A stretch of 64,000 bases of DNA, from contig NC_063160.1 of assembly GCF_020921035.1 (NCBI RefSeq), forward strand, positions 16,333,095 to 16,397,094, in the 5' to 3' direction. The first letter of the stretch is position 1. Each line of letters opens with the position of its first letter. Position numbers and translations under genes: made by a program. A model generated the notes under the pieces. The model did not search any database and was not told the DNA's origin. It worked only from the letters and a program-made list of their open reading frames with translations. This document shows, piece by piece, positions 49,300 through 60,005 of the stretch. The stretch comes from Rhodamnia argentea. Lineage: Eukaryota; Streptophyta; Magnoliopsida; Myrtales; Myrtaceae.

Positions 49300-52200
49300 A
49301 TGGAGTTCTACCACACCCTGTGTCTTCTGTTTTCCCTTTCTGCACGAGTATTGCTCGACCTCCCTTTCACAACAGCACAGTCATGTCATCCTGCCCAAAG
49401 CAACGCCTTACTTCAGTTCAGCAATTCTTTCACAGTCCAAACTGATATGTACCTGCTCTGTGATCCAAAGACGACTGGATGGGAGAACGGCCTGGACTGC
49501 TGCTTGTGGGACGGCGTCACCTGTGACAATGTAACGGGTAATGTTATCGGCCTCGATCTTTCATTCAGCTGTCTTCAGGGCACCCTCCGTTCTGACAGCT
49601 CACTCTTTGCGCTTCGCCATCTTCACAGCCTCAACCTTGGTGGTAACAATTTCCTTGCCTCACCCATTTTGCCCGAACTAAGTGTTTTTGCTGAACTGAG
49701 GGACCTCGATCTCACTCACTCGAATTTTTCAGGTCTAGTTCCTACCGAAATTTCTTACCTTTCTAAACTTGTTTTACTTGATCTCTCTCAAAACTTTAAT
49801 GGTGCATATGGTCTTAGGATCGAAAATACGGATTTCAAAGTGCTTGTTCAGAATTTGACAGAGTTGAGGGTACTTAAACTTGATCAGGTAGACATGTCTG
49901 CTGTTTCGCCTAGTTCCTTCGTGAATCTGTCATCCTCCTTGACCGTCTTCAGTGCGTCTATGTGCGATTTACATGGGGAACTTCCGCCCAACATTTTCCG
50001 CTTGCCAAACCTCCTTGATCTCGATTTGCAATTCAATGATATCATGGTTTCTTTTCCAATGTCTAACTGGAGCAAGTCTGTTGAATCCTTAACCCTCTCG
50101 TATACAAGCATCTCAGGCAAAATACCTGATTCAATCAGTGAATTGAAGAATTTAAAAATTCTGGATCTCAGCAACTGCAAATTGATTGGATCGATTCCCT
50201 CATCCCTTGCGAATTTAACAGAATTGACCAGGTTGGACCTTTCAGGCAATGAATTAACAGGTTATCCCCCGTCATTCGTTGGAAAGCATGAACAACTTGT
50301 CCATTTAGACCTTTCTTCTAATAATTTTACTGGTGTTTTAGACTTCAGAGTCTTTTCAACACTGAAAAATCTGCAAGTCCTTAGGCTAACAGTAGAGCTA
50401 AATCTAGATTACAACAATATGAACTACATATTTCCAGAGCTTGAGACTTTGGCATTGTCTTCCTGCAACTTGACCCAGTTTCCACTTTTTCTGAAATCTT
50501 CAAGAAAGCTAGGAGAGTTGGATCTCTCCAAAAACAAGATCAGCGGTCGGGTACCGAGATGGTTTTGGAATTTGGGGAAAGACACACTATTTTCTCTTGA
50601 TATTTCTAGTAACCTTATTGAGGGGGATATACCACAATTTCCCTGGAAAGAGTTGGCCGTTGTCGATCTTAGTGATAACTTATTCCAGGGACCGCTTCCA
50701 ACTCCACCACTTCCCATAATCTTCTTTTCGGCCGGCCAAAACAGCTTCAGTGGAGAGATTCCATCTTCCTTTTGCAAATTAAGCTCCCTTAGTTATCTAC
50801 TCTTGGCTAATAACAATCTCTCTGGCTCTATTCCTCATTGTTTGGGAAACTTAACCTTGCTCTCTGAACTAGACTTGGGTGCAAATAAGTTTGAAGGGAC
50901 ATTACTGCCTTTACGCAATTGTGCATCGTTGGAGCAGCTAAACGTAAGTTACAACAAAATCAATGATACTTTTCCGAAGTGGTTGCTAGAAGTACCCTCA
51001 TTGTGGAGCGTCGATCTGCAGTTCAATGAATTCCATGGCCAAATAGATCCTCCAACTGCTCCATTTCTTGCCTCCACCCTTGGGAGTTTTTCCATAGCTA
51101 ACAATAAATTTGAAGGTCCTCTTCCAATTCCACCACCTACCACTCTATTCTATTCCATTGCAAACAACAATTTTATTGGAGAGATTTCCCATTTGATATG
51201 CAATGCCACTGAGCTCGTAGTCCTTGACTTGTCCAATAATAATTTGATGGGCACCTTGCCAGAGTGTTTGATGAGCTTTAGCAAAGATCTCTCTGTGCTC
51301 AACCTTCGAATGAACATGATTCAGGGTGTGATCCCTGGAAAAATTGCTCGGGACAGCAAGTTAAGGACACTTGACTTCAGTTGGAATCGATTTGAAGGGA
51401 CATTGCCACGATCCTTACTTCAATGTAAAAGTTTGGAAGTTTTGGATCTAAGCAACAATAGAATGGAGGATACGTTCCCTGATTGGCTGGAAACGCTTCC
51501 CAAGCTACAAGTCCTTGTTTTGAGGTCCAACATGTTCCATGGCTTTGTGGGGAGTCCTAGAGCAGCTCGCCCATTTCCTGAATTGCGCATTTTCGACCTG
51601 TCCAGCAACAATTTCAGCGGTCCGTTACCTGTTAGATATATTATGAAGCTCACTACCATGATGAATCGGGATCAAGGGCGGGGAAAGCTGCAGTACATGG
51701 GAGGCAATGGTTATCAAGACTCAGTCATGTTGACCATGAAAGGACTGGAGATACGTCTGGTGAAAATTCTAACTATATTCACGAGTATCGACTTATCGAA
51801 CAACCATTTTGGTGGGGAGATTCCCATGGATATTGGAAGCCTGAAGTCACTCAAAGGGCTAAACTTTTCTCACAACAATCTTACAGGCTATATCCCTCCA
51901 TCTACTGGGAACTTGACTGATCTCGAATGGCTAGACCTCTCTTCAAACCAGTTCATCGGAAAGATTCCTCGAGAACTAGCGGATTTGACATCTCTTGCAT
52001 TCTTGAACCTCTCGGAGAATCGGCTCATTGGACCTATTCCCCTAGGACCGCAATTCAACACATTCAAGAGCGACTCATTCGTTGGGAATCCTGGATTATG
52101 CGGATTTCCATTGCCAGAGACATGTAAGAGCGGTTCACGAGAAACTCCACCACTAAGCATCCTGCAGGAGAATGATACAGAGCATGGAGGCTGGTTTGAG

Positions 52201-52371
52201 TGGAGAGCCATGTTGATGGGTTATGGGTGTGGAACTGTGGCTGGAATCTCTCTAGGATACATTGTTCTCGATTCCAGGAAACTCGAACGGATTGCGGGAT
52301 TGTTCGACGGGGAAGGAGCTAAAATGAGAAGGAAGTCGAGGAGGAATGCACGTAGATCTTACCAAAGATAA
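49300..52371 (+). CDS. RLP-1: LRR receptor-like protein (Cf/Ve/RLP type), intact
   Basis: Single-exon gene of 1023 residues from ATG 49300. The frame is open 7 codons further up, but the paralogue at 60006 starts at the same MEFY. Order: signal peptide (~1-27); LRRNT with CHPAQSNALL and the paired-Cys block LDCCLWDGVTCDNVTG; a long LRR array; a non-LRR island (~779-835, YQDSVMLTMKGLEIRLVKI); four final LRRs ending GNPGLCGFPLP; an acidic stretch; one TM segment rich in glycine spacing (GYGCGTVAGISLGY, ~973-990); and a short basic tail (KMRRKSRRNARRSYQR). It has no kinase. The family includes Cf-9, Ve1 and RLP6/7/12-like immune receptors that signal with SOBIR1 and BAK1. CASP copy 2 lies tail-to-tail downstream. 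Ligand unknown. Confidence 0.9.
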   Translation: MEFYHTLCLLFSLSARVLLDLPFTTAQSCHPAQSNALLQFSNSFTVQTDMYLLCDPKTTGWENGLDCCLWDGVTCDNVTGNVIGLDLSFSCLQGTLRSDSSLFALRHLHSLNLGGNNFLASPILPELSVFAELRDLDLTHSNFSGLVPTEISYLSKLVLLDLSQNFNGAYGLRIENTDFKVLVQNLTELRVLKLDQVDMSAVSPSSFVNLSSSLTVFSASMCDLHGELPPNIFRLPNLLDLDLQFNDIMVSFPMSNWSKSVESLTLSYTSISGKIPDSISELKNLKILDLSNCKLIGSIPSSLANLTELTRLDLSGNELTGYPPSFVGKHEQLVHLDLSSNNFTGVLDFRVFSTLKNLQVLRLTVELNLDYNNMNYIFPELETLALSSCNLTQFPLFLKSSRKLGELDLSKNKISGRVPRWFWNLGKDTLFSLDISSNLIEGDIPQFPWKELAVVDLSDNLFQGPLPTPPLPIIFFSAGQNSFSGEIPSSFCKLSSLSYLLLANNNLSGSIPHCLGNLTLLSELDLGANKFEGTLLPLRNCASLEQLNVSYNKINDTFPKWLLEVPSLWSVDLQFNEFHGQIDPPTAPFLASTLGSFSIANNKFEGPLPIPPPTTLFYSIANNNFIGEISHLICNATELVVLDLSNNNLMGTLPECLMSFSKDLSVLNLRMNMIQGVIPGKIARDSKLRTLDFSWNRFEGTLPRSLLQCKSLEVLDLSNNRMEDTFPDWLETLPKLQVLVLRSNMFHGFVGSPRAARPFPELRIFDLSSNNFSGPLPVRYIMKLTTMMNRDQGRGKLQYMGGNGYQDSVMLTMKGLEIRLVKILTIFTSIDLSNNHFGGEIPMDIGSLKSLKGLNFSHNNLTGYIPPSTGNLTDLEWLDLSSNQFIGKIPRELADLTSLAFLNLSENRLIGPIPLGPQFNTFKSDSFVGNPGLCGFPLPETCKSGSRETPPLSILQENDTEHGGWFEWRAMLMGYGCGTVAGISLGYIVLDSRKLERIAGLFDGEGAKMRRKSRRNARRSYQR

Positions 52372-52879
52372 GAATCTCGACTGTTTGTTCTTTGCATTGT
52401 GAGATGAAGAATAAGTCCGTTAAAACTCTCATAAGACAGATGATATGCTTATTATTTTAGCTTTTTCACTATTTGAGTGTACTCTCATTTGAAATATTTC
52501 TTTATGTAAAATATAATCTGTCCAAATTTCGCAACCCATGCACTTTCACATTCATTTAATGTTAGAAAAATCGAACGTTCCAAAGCATAGAAATAGACAC
52601 GTGATTCGCGCACAATATAAATGTTATCTTAGGCTTTTTGCGGAAAAGTCGGTAAATAATTTTCAGATCAGAAGAAGGCAAAACGAAAAGTAGAGTTTGC
52701 CATTAATTTATTTTATTTATATATCATTGGATTTATTCATAATAATTTTTCTTTCCATAGTTTTTGCAAAACTATTTGTTATGGACTCTTTTCGATTACA
52801 AACATAAAATCTACTTTTTACGATCATTCGACCAGAAAAAAAAAAAAACCTTTTCACGTGGACAAGCCAAAAAGAGAGG

Positions 52880-52917
<38 letters not shown>

Positions 52918-52950
52918 AATTGCATTACAATTACAACGAGACACAACACA
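52372..52950. other. RLP-1 3' flank with GA microsatellite
   Basis: A 3' flank paralogous to 62745-63320. A (GA)n run lies at about 52882-52916, and the RLP-2 copy has only a short GA run. No gene. Confidence 0.6.
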
Positions 52951-53591
52951 AAGCAAAAGGACACTTTTAGTGCCAAATATCATGTACGGAGATCACTTTG
53001 GTGTTAAAAGTTTTAGCCACCGTATCCCGCTAGTGGCCGCCCTCGACCATACCCGGGCAAGGGCCGGCGACCCTTGCCCGATCTGGGGAGGGCCTGTAGG
53101 CCCTCGCTTATGGCCGGCGAGGGTCACCAACCCCTATCCCGGGCTCGGCAACCTCGATGGCCATGCTCCACCCATTGCCGGCAATGGTAGGGCGACGGCG
53201 ACGAGGGTTACAGCAACCTTCACCTCCCAATCTTTTTTTTATATAGTTTTTGTTAATTTTTTTAGCTTATTTCAATTTATTTTAAATAAATTTTTATTTT
53301 AAAATTTTTATGTTAATTTTTATTTTTTTAAAATCTAATTATATTTTTTTAATTTTTTTACTGAATTTTGAAGTCCACGTGGAACCCATGTGGATGTCAT
53401 TTTTTTTAAATACCAATTAAAATTTGAAAATTAATTAAAAATGCCACGTATTTTTTTTACTGAAAATTCTCGCCGAAAACACCAAAGTGATCATTTTGTG
53501 GCCGACTTGGCACTAAAGTGATCCGATTGAAACTTTTGGCACTAAAGTAATCTCCGTACACAACTATTGACACTAAAAGTGTCCTTCTGCC
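52951..53591. mobile_element. MULE-type MITE (641 bp)
   Basis: Long terminal inverted repeats: the left end has aaggacacttttagtg and the right end its inverse cactaaaagtgtcctt, pairing onward through gtacggagat. The flanking 9-bp repeats cacaacaca (52942-52950) and cacagcaca (53592-53600) differ by one base; 9-bp duplications are typical of Mutator-like elements. The paralogous flank near 63325 is an empty site. The GC-rich centre (53040-53215) sits between AT-rich arms. No coding region. Confidence 0.75.
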
Positions 53592-53703
53592 CACAGCACA
53601 AGCTCTTGAAAAGGAACAAACAAAACAAGCAAACACTTTAGAATGGAAAATACACATTCAGACTTAGAAACATAACAAATATAACAGCACCCTGCAGCTC
53701 CGC

Positions 53704-54548
53704 TCAACGTCGAGACAGCACGACGGCGAACGGCACGATTAAGAGTGCGAACAAGACGACCAGCCGAATGACCCGATTAGAGAGCCCGAGATGCCCTCAC
53801 AGAAGGAGTTGAATTGCTGGCAGATGGAGAGCCAGTTAGCCTTGGCGTTCCCTATGTGGGCCAAGTACACGATAGCCGCTGAGGCCGAAGCTCCCGCCGT
53901 CAACGGAGCCAAACATCGCCTGCACCATTTTGCACATTTTCCTAATTTGAGAGCTCCATTGGTTTTATCAGTATGGAGTTGTGCATTTCATGCCTAATTC
54001 TTTAGGACAACTTATGTCACCAAGGAGGACATACTGTATAATACAACTACATATATTCCAAGAAAAATGATTCCTCCCGATCACATAATTTAGTGTATCG
54101 AAGATGACCAGGACAATTTTGCTGTTTTGCGCGGCACTCCTCATGATGTGGAAGATAGAGAGCGGCAGTGAGAGGACGAGGTAGGCACCGACGACAGAAT
54201 TAGCGACTACAAAAAAACTGTTCCATAACCGTTAAAGTTGAGGTCAGTCTTACTATTAAAGAGTGTCGCAATCACTTAAATTGCCAATGCAACTCGAACG
54301 AAAAAACAAAAGGAGTTAAAAGCTTACGTGAATGTCGGGAGTTCATCATACTTAGCGCGGAATCTGATGAACCGAGTGAAGAAAGGGAGCGTCTCGTCCG
54401 TCGTCCCCATGGCTATGGCGCTTTCAAGGGTACAAACGAACGCGACTTTCCTCAGAATAAAATCGAGAACCACCACTCCTTTGTTGACACTGCTCCTCGT
54501 GACGGAGGCTCTCGCTATCTCTCCGGCTTCAACTCCTCCTGCCTTCAT
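53704..54548 (-). pseudogene. CASP-like membrane protein, copy 2
   Basis: Exons on the minus strand: 54328-54548 (ATG at 54548; TM1 and [10 protein letters not shown]), 54094-54217 ([20 protein letters not shown]) and 53704-53919. Exon 3 carries the CASP-typical [20 protein letters not shown] and GSLIGSF segments, ending near LSRR. Intron 1 is normal (gtaagc...cag). Lesions: the exon 2 donor is CT rather than GT, as in copy 1; an extra T after GCGATG shifts the start of exon 3; and one base is missing after GSLIGSFG. These make a working protein unlikely. CASPs form the membrane scaffold for Casparian strips. Runs tail-to-tail with RLP-1. Confidence 0.85.
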
Positions 54549-57308
54549 TTTTTCTCCTCTCCTGTTCTTTCGAAGGACGAAATATGATCGACCGGTGTGT
54601 CGGCAGCATTCTAGGTTGGAGAGAACACTTAAAAAGAGCTCAAAACTTGAAATATGCACGGATACAAGTAGGGCTCGTGACCACTTCTATATATGCCATG
54701 AAAAGTTGACAAAAAGGTCTGTAGTAGGTTTGGTTAATGATCAAACAGCAACTAGAGTCCCCATGCGATGAAAGTGTCTGTATCGATTTCTGCCGAAATT
54801 TCCCTTTTACTGGCTCACATCAATTAATGAGCATATGCAATTTCCTTATATGGCTTCTAGATAAAAACACATTTCCCTGCAATTGCACATCATGAATTGA
54901 AAAAACAGCGTTCCAATCCCCCTTCATTCATTAATTTATAATCCATTCAATACTTTGTAATTATTTGATTTTAGTTTTAAGTTGTCAATCATCTCTAGCA
55001 TAAATCTCGATTGATTTCTTGAATTCTTCCACGTAGTATTACATGTTATATAGATCCCCAACAATACAGCCACTATGCACAATAGTTCATATTGAAATTG
55101 AAACAAGGGTAAATTTCAAAGAAGAGGCTGAAGTGCCTCCATTTTCTTAAATAAGGGCCTAGAATTGACATTGTTTCAAATAAGAGCCTAAAGTGCCATC
55201 ATTATCTCAAACAAGGACCTGAAGTGACCTTATCGGTCTCAAAAAGGGCTTGACTCATCGGTAGTAGGGGCATTTGGGTCATTTAGTATTTGTTAGTATT
55301 TTTAATATCTTTTATTTTTTTTCCTTTTTCAATTTTCCAAATTATAAAAAAAAAATAACAATAGCCCCCTCCCGCCTGCATCTCCTTTTTTTCTGCTAAT
55401 TTTTTTAGTTTTTAATATAATTGAACTAAAAATTAGGTTAAAATCATGTTTTGTGAAAATGCCCTTGATCAACTAGAATATTTGGTTGGCCGACAAGGTC
55501 AGACCCCTATTTGAAACAGGCATGACTACTTTAGGCCTTTATTTGAGATAAAAAGAGCACTTAATGCCCTTATTTGAAATAATGACCAATTCAGACCCTT
55601 ATTTGAAAAAATCAGGACACTTGGGGCCCTTATTTGGAGTTTTCCCTTGAAACAATACTACTTTAAGCCAAATTTAATATGAGATGGCCTGCTTTTTTTT
55701 TTTTTTTTTAAGAACGAAGCCGATCACGGATATATCCCAATAGTAGGTGAAGGCAAGTCTTTGTTTATTGTGATCGAGATTTAATTTCCTACTAAAATGT
55801 TGTGTGAATATAGTTGAAAATGAGGATATGAGTAAAATTCTATATTTGGGAAAGGTTAATTTATTTTTGAAACTTTGACAGAAGTTCACCTGCATGGAGA
55901 CTCGAGAGAATAGAAGTATTTGTTTCTCCCCTGTCCACATAAATCTTACATGTTTCCTCCAAACAGTGAACCAATTATCTAGATCGGACCCATCATAGAT
56001 CGAGTTGAGCACCATTATGGATGATAATGGATTTCAACTTGTTTAGACCCAAATCATCATAAATCAACTTAATTATTATTAGGAATGCTCGCAATTTTCC
56101 TGTTCACATGTATCTAGTAAAGCTTCATGACAAGGTGGCTGGCGAGGTCATTCTGAATGTAAAATACCGTGACGAAATCTATCATATTTGAATTAAATGT
56201 TTAATCACTCACCCAATAGTTTGAGGTTTTAAAACAAAATGATTTGATGAAGATGAAAGTTATCACTAATTTATTATGGTCTTAGAGTCCTCTTCCGAAC
56301 AATCATTTTTTTTTTTTTATATTAGATGCAAAGTCCATTAGTCCCTCTATCCAAACCAAACTAAAGTAACATGTGTTACAACACACAAATTAAAATAGAA
56401 AAGTACCTTCTCGTATCAACCTGTGGGGAGAACTTTTCGTTATCATGCTGGCTTCGGACCTGGATGTCCTGAACTTGAACCCAAGAGAATATAAATAACG
56501 GGTAAAATTTCAAATAAGGATTCAAAGTTGATCTTATTTTAAATAAGGGCTTGATCAAAGGCATTCTCGTCAATTATTTATTTATTTCTTTTTTATTTTC
56601 TTTTTTCCCATTTGTTTTTTTCTTTGTTATGGCCAGCGAGGGCGAAGAAGTCCGACCAGTGACAACAAGAGCGAAATCCAAAAATGAAAAAAAATAGTGA
56701 GGATAGTTTTGGAAGGGAAAAAAAAAACATTTAACCTTAGAAATGGGTTTTCAACATTTGGCCAAATACTGAACCAAATGCCTCATTTTTTTTTTCCAAT
56801 GAGCTTTGGAGGCTAAACAAAAGCTCCTTGAAAAAGCTCAACCAAACACAGCCTAAACAAGATCGTGTTTCTCGGACTACAACAAAAGAAGAGGTGACCC
56901 TTGGTGAGCATAATCTGCAACATATCTTTAGTTTTAAAGCGTTTGACCACTTAGCCAAAAATTCAAGGTTAGACGAATGTTGGGACCGAATTATTTGGAT
57001 CACAGAGTCCCCATCCGAACAAAATCATTCATCTTGATATTAGATGTGAAGTCCACTGCGCCCGTCGATGGAGAATTAAGTGAAGTAACACGTGTTGCAC
57101 AACAAGATTCAAACACGAGAGACCCGAGATGACCAATCAATTCTTGCGCGTGTGAATTGGATCCGCAACTACGCCTGACGGGGACACGAGGCGACTTCAA
57201 TTAGTTAATTGAAGACTTGCAAGTCGTCACACTGAATTGCTCTCCACGAAGTTTTATCCTAATTGGATCGTCCTTCCTATATTAGTCTTAACAAAAAGAA
57301 AAAAAAGA
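54549..57308. other. Spacer between CASP copy 2 and RLK-E
   Basis: 54549-54877 parallels the CASP copy 1 upstream region. 56500-56700 starts like the 55107 MITE (gggtaaaatttcaaataagg) and is probably a truncated relative. 56930-57300 corresponds to the RLK upstream region. No gene seen. Confidence 0.5.
55107..55646. mobile_element. MULE-type MITE (540 bp)
   Basis: Inverted ends gggtaaatttcaaa and gggaaaactccaaa (opposite strand), with arms of related ttaaataagggcct / caaataagggtct blocks. It is flanked by a perfect 9-bp duplication ttgaaacaa (55098-55106 and 55647-55655). Non-coding. Confidence 0.8.
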
Positions 57309-58683
57309 ATGAAGATATTCCACATGATTCATTTGAATCCTGTAAGCAATCCCGTGGTCGGCTTGCATGTTCGCAAGCTGATGGCCGCAGTTGCTACATG
57401 GATCCTTATTGCGCTACCTCTCTCCCATAGCTACCCTGCCCTTGCATGCCACCAAAACAGAGGCAGATGCTCTTCACCGCAGTGGGTGGTGGCCTGACCT
57501 CCATCCCATAGAACATTGCATGTGGCCCGGCATTACGTGCGACGATTCCGGAATAGTTGTCAAGATAAACGCAGCACAACAAGGCCAACACGACTACAAG
57601 GTCGAATGTGATTTGAGCAGCATGGATTTCTCCTTGCTCTCGAATCTGGTCTTTCTTGGGCCGCATAACTGTTTCTGCACTAATATCTTTCCCCTTCAAG
57701 TGTGTGCACTCCCAAAGCTCGGGCACCTCAACTTGTCCCGCAATCACATCATCGGTATGAGTTCCCTCTTTGTCTCCAAAACCTCACCGTGTTAGAAGTC
57801 ATTGATCCACCTAGATCTGAGTTCCAATGCGCTTTGGGGGATGATCCCTCTGACTCTTGGTCACATAAATTGCATGACCTTGTCGCATAATTATCTCACG
57901 GGAAAAATTCCAGATAATTTGGCCCATGTTCCATATGAAGTTTTCATAGGCAATGAAGGTTTGGAAAAGATTGACTCCATGAAATATCTAGGATTGTACT
58001 CATGACAATGTTTTGGGGCTTTCGATAATACTTCGACGAAGAACAAAGAGCATGCGATCAAAGACAAAAACCCAAAAAAAAATGAAAATTTCTTGTCAGT
58101 ATGGAATTGCGATGGGGCAATGGCATATGAAGACATAATCAATGCAACGGAAGACTTTGACATTAAATGGTGCGTTGGAACTGGCGGATACAGTAGTGTC
58201 TATAGAGCACAATTACCGAATGGGAAAATCGTGGCATTGAAGAAACTTCACCGTCTTGAAGCAAATGACCCATCTTTGGAAAAGAGCTTTCGAAATGAAG
58301 TGAAGCAATTGACAGAAGTACGACATAAAAGCATAACTAAGCACCGTGGTTTTTGCTTACACAAGCGATCCATATTCTTGGTTTATGAGTACATGGAAAG
58401 GGAGAGTCTATTTTGTGCTTTGAGAGATGACGTGGAGGCAGTGGAACTAGATATGGTCTAAAAGACTCGATATTGTCTGGGGATATGGCACATGCCTTGT
58501 CTTACCTGCACCATGATTGCAATTGGCCAATCATTCATCGAGACATATCTAGCAACAACATTTTGCTCAACAACAAAATGAAGGCTTTCCTATTCGATTT
58601 CGGCACGGCAAGACTCCTAAAACCTAATTTCTCATCTAATTTTACTACAAATATTGCAGGAACTCAAGGATATATAGCACCAG
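57309..58683 (+). pseudogene. RLK-E: truncated MIK2-like receptor kinase pseudogene
   Basis: Starts [20 protein letters not shown], very like RLK-D. The frame breaks near the end of the signal peptide. LRRNT (SGWWPDLHP, CMWPGITCDDSG) and about two LRRs follow, then most LRRs are missing. A short LRR remnant (57795-57990) and a deleted TM region lead to the kinase (58093 onward; [24 protein letters not shown]). DFG is present, and shifts lie near 58452 and 58480. Exon 1 ends at the usual donor (58683|GTGAG), but I find no exon 2 downstream. Confidence 0.85.
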
Positions 58684-58712
58684 GTGAGAAACAATTGTCC
58701 ATATTCTTGTGA

Positions 58713-60005
58713 AATGTTATTACACAAAATGGAAATTCTACAAACCGGGTTTCCTCCGAGCTGCTAAAAGAAAAGATCAAATAGAAGAAGATTTATTCCC
58801 TTGGCATGAGTCAAATTCTTGGTTTCGTCCATTCATATTGTTCCTGCAAATTATTCCCCTGTTAAAAATAGTGACGTTGATTTTAGACTTCTTTTTATTT
58901 AACGGTTGTAAAGCATTTTCTTGAAAATTAATGGCTCATATTGCTTACATAAATAAATGAACAAAAAATATCTTTTTTATCCACGGAAATATTTAGATAT
59001 AAATTGTTGTCGGTAACAAAAAAATTCTTTATCAACTGATTATTGAAATAGCTACAAGCAATCAATTTTAGAAAAATATAATTAAAATCGCTGATTTTTC
59101 GATAAAGAAACAGAGCTAAAGAGTCGGGCCGTTTGACACGTTGGTGTAGGTGTCTAGCTTCACCGAAAGCGAAAGAAGGGTCACCTATGATGAGCATCAT
59201 CCGCAACATGTCCTTAGATATACTGATTACTAATAGCTTTCTCCTACTGCAACTCAATTGTTGCAGCACCAGCACCTTCTAATAAGTTTAGGCTTGGCTA
59301 ATTTAGGTCAATGTAAATCAAGTCATTAGCCAAGTCAACACGGCCCATTTGATTAAACGGGTCGAACGGGTCGAATTCAGGTTACACGGCTTGAAGTAAT
59401 TGAGGGTGATGAATCTCTCTCGATGGGCAGATATAAGGAAGAGAACACTTCCAAGCTCAAGCGAGCGAGGCGTTTATTCAGGTCTACTAATATTGCCATT
59501 TCATTGAAGGAATTGTATCACTTGCATTTCGCAAGTATAATTTGGCCAATTTGACAAGCTTGACGGTCAGATTGATGAAATGATGCTGCAATTTTGGGAA
59601 AGCGGTCGAGAAAACGGAAGAAGACTTCCGCATCGGCAATCGTATTACACGCTGGATGCCATATTGCAAGAGAAAAAGCACCACAAAAATCCAACTTTAT
59701 TTGTTAGCACCAACTTGTCAGTGGCCACCTCGAGTAACCCCCACCAAGAGAAAATCAAGAAAACCAAACTTGACCCCAGTTTTGTCGTTTCAAGAAGACT
59801 TTTGATTCTCAGCATCTCTATAATTAAGTGCGCCTTCCGAGCGCTTTCGAAAGCTTTTCTTTCCCTTCTCCATCCATCGTACTTGGACGGCACATCATCC
59901 TTCTCTCTCTTCCTCGCACTCCCTGGGACCTAAATCTACATCTTTTATAACCCCTCAAGGCAATAAAGGGCGAGTGAGAGCGACCCATGAGCAGCAGCTG
60001 TCGAC
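58713..60005. other. Spacer between RLK-E and RLP-2
   Basis: No gene recognised. From about 59742 the sequence parallels the RLP-1 upstream region (aatcaagaaaaccaaacttg), so it represents the RLP promoter. A pair of gggtcgaac/gggtcgaat repeats lies near 59360. Confidence 0.5.
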
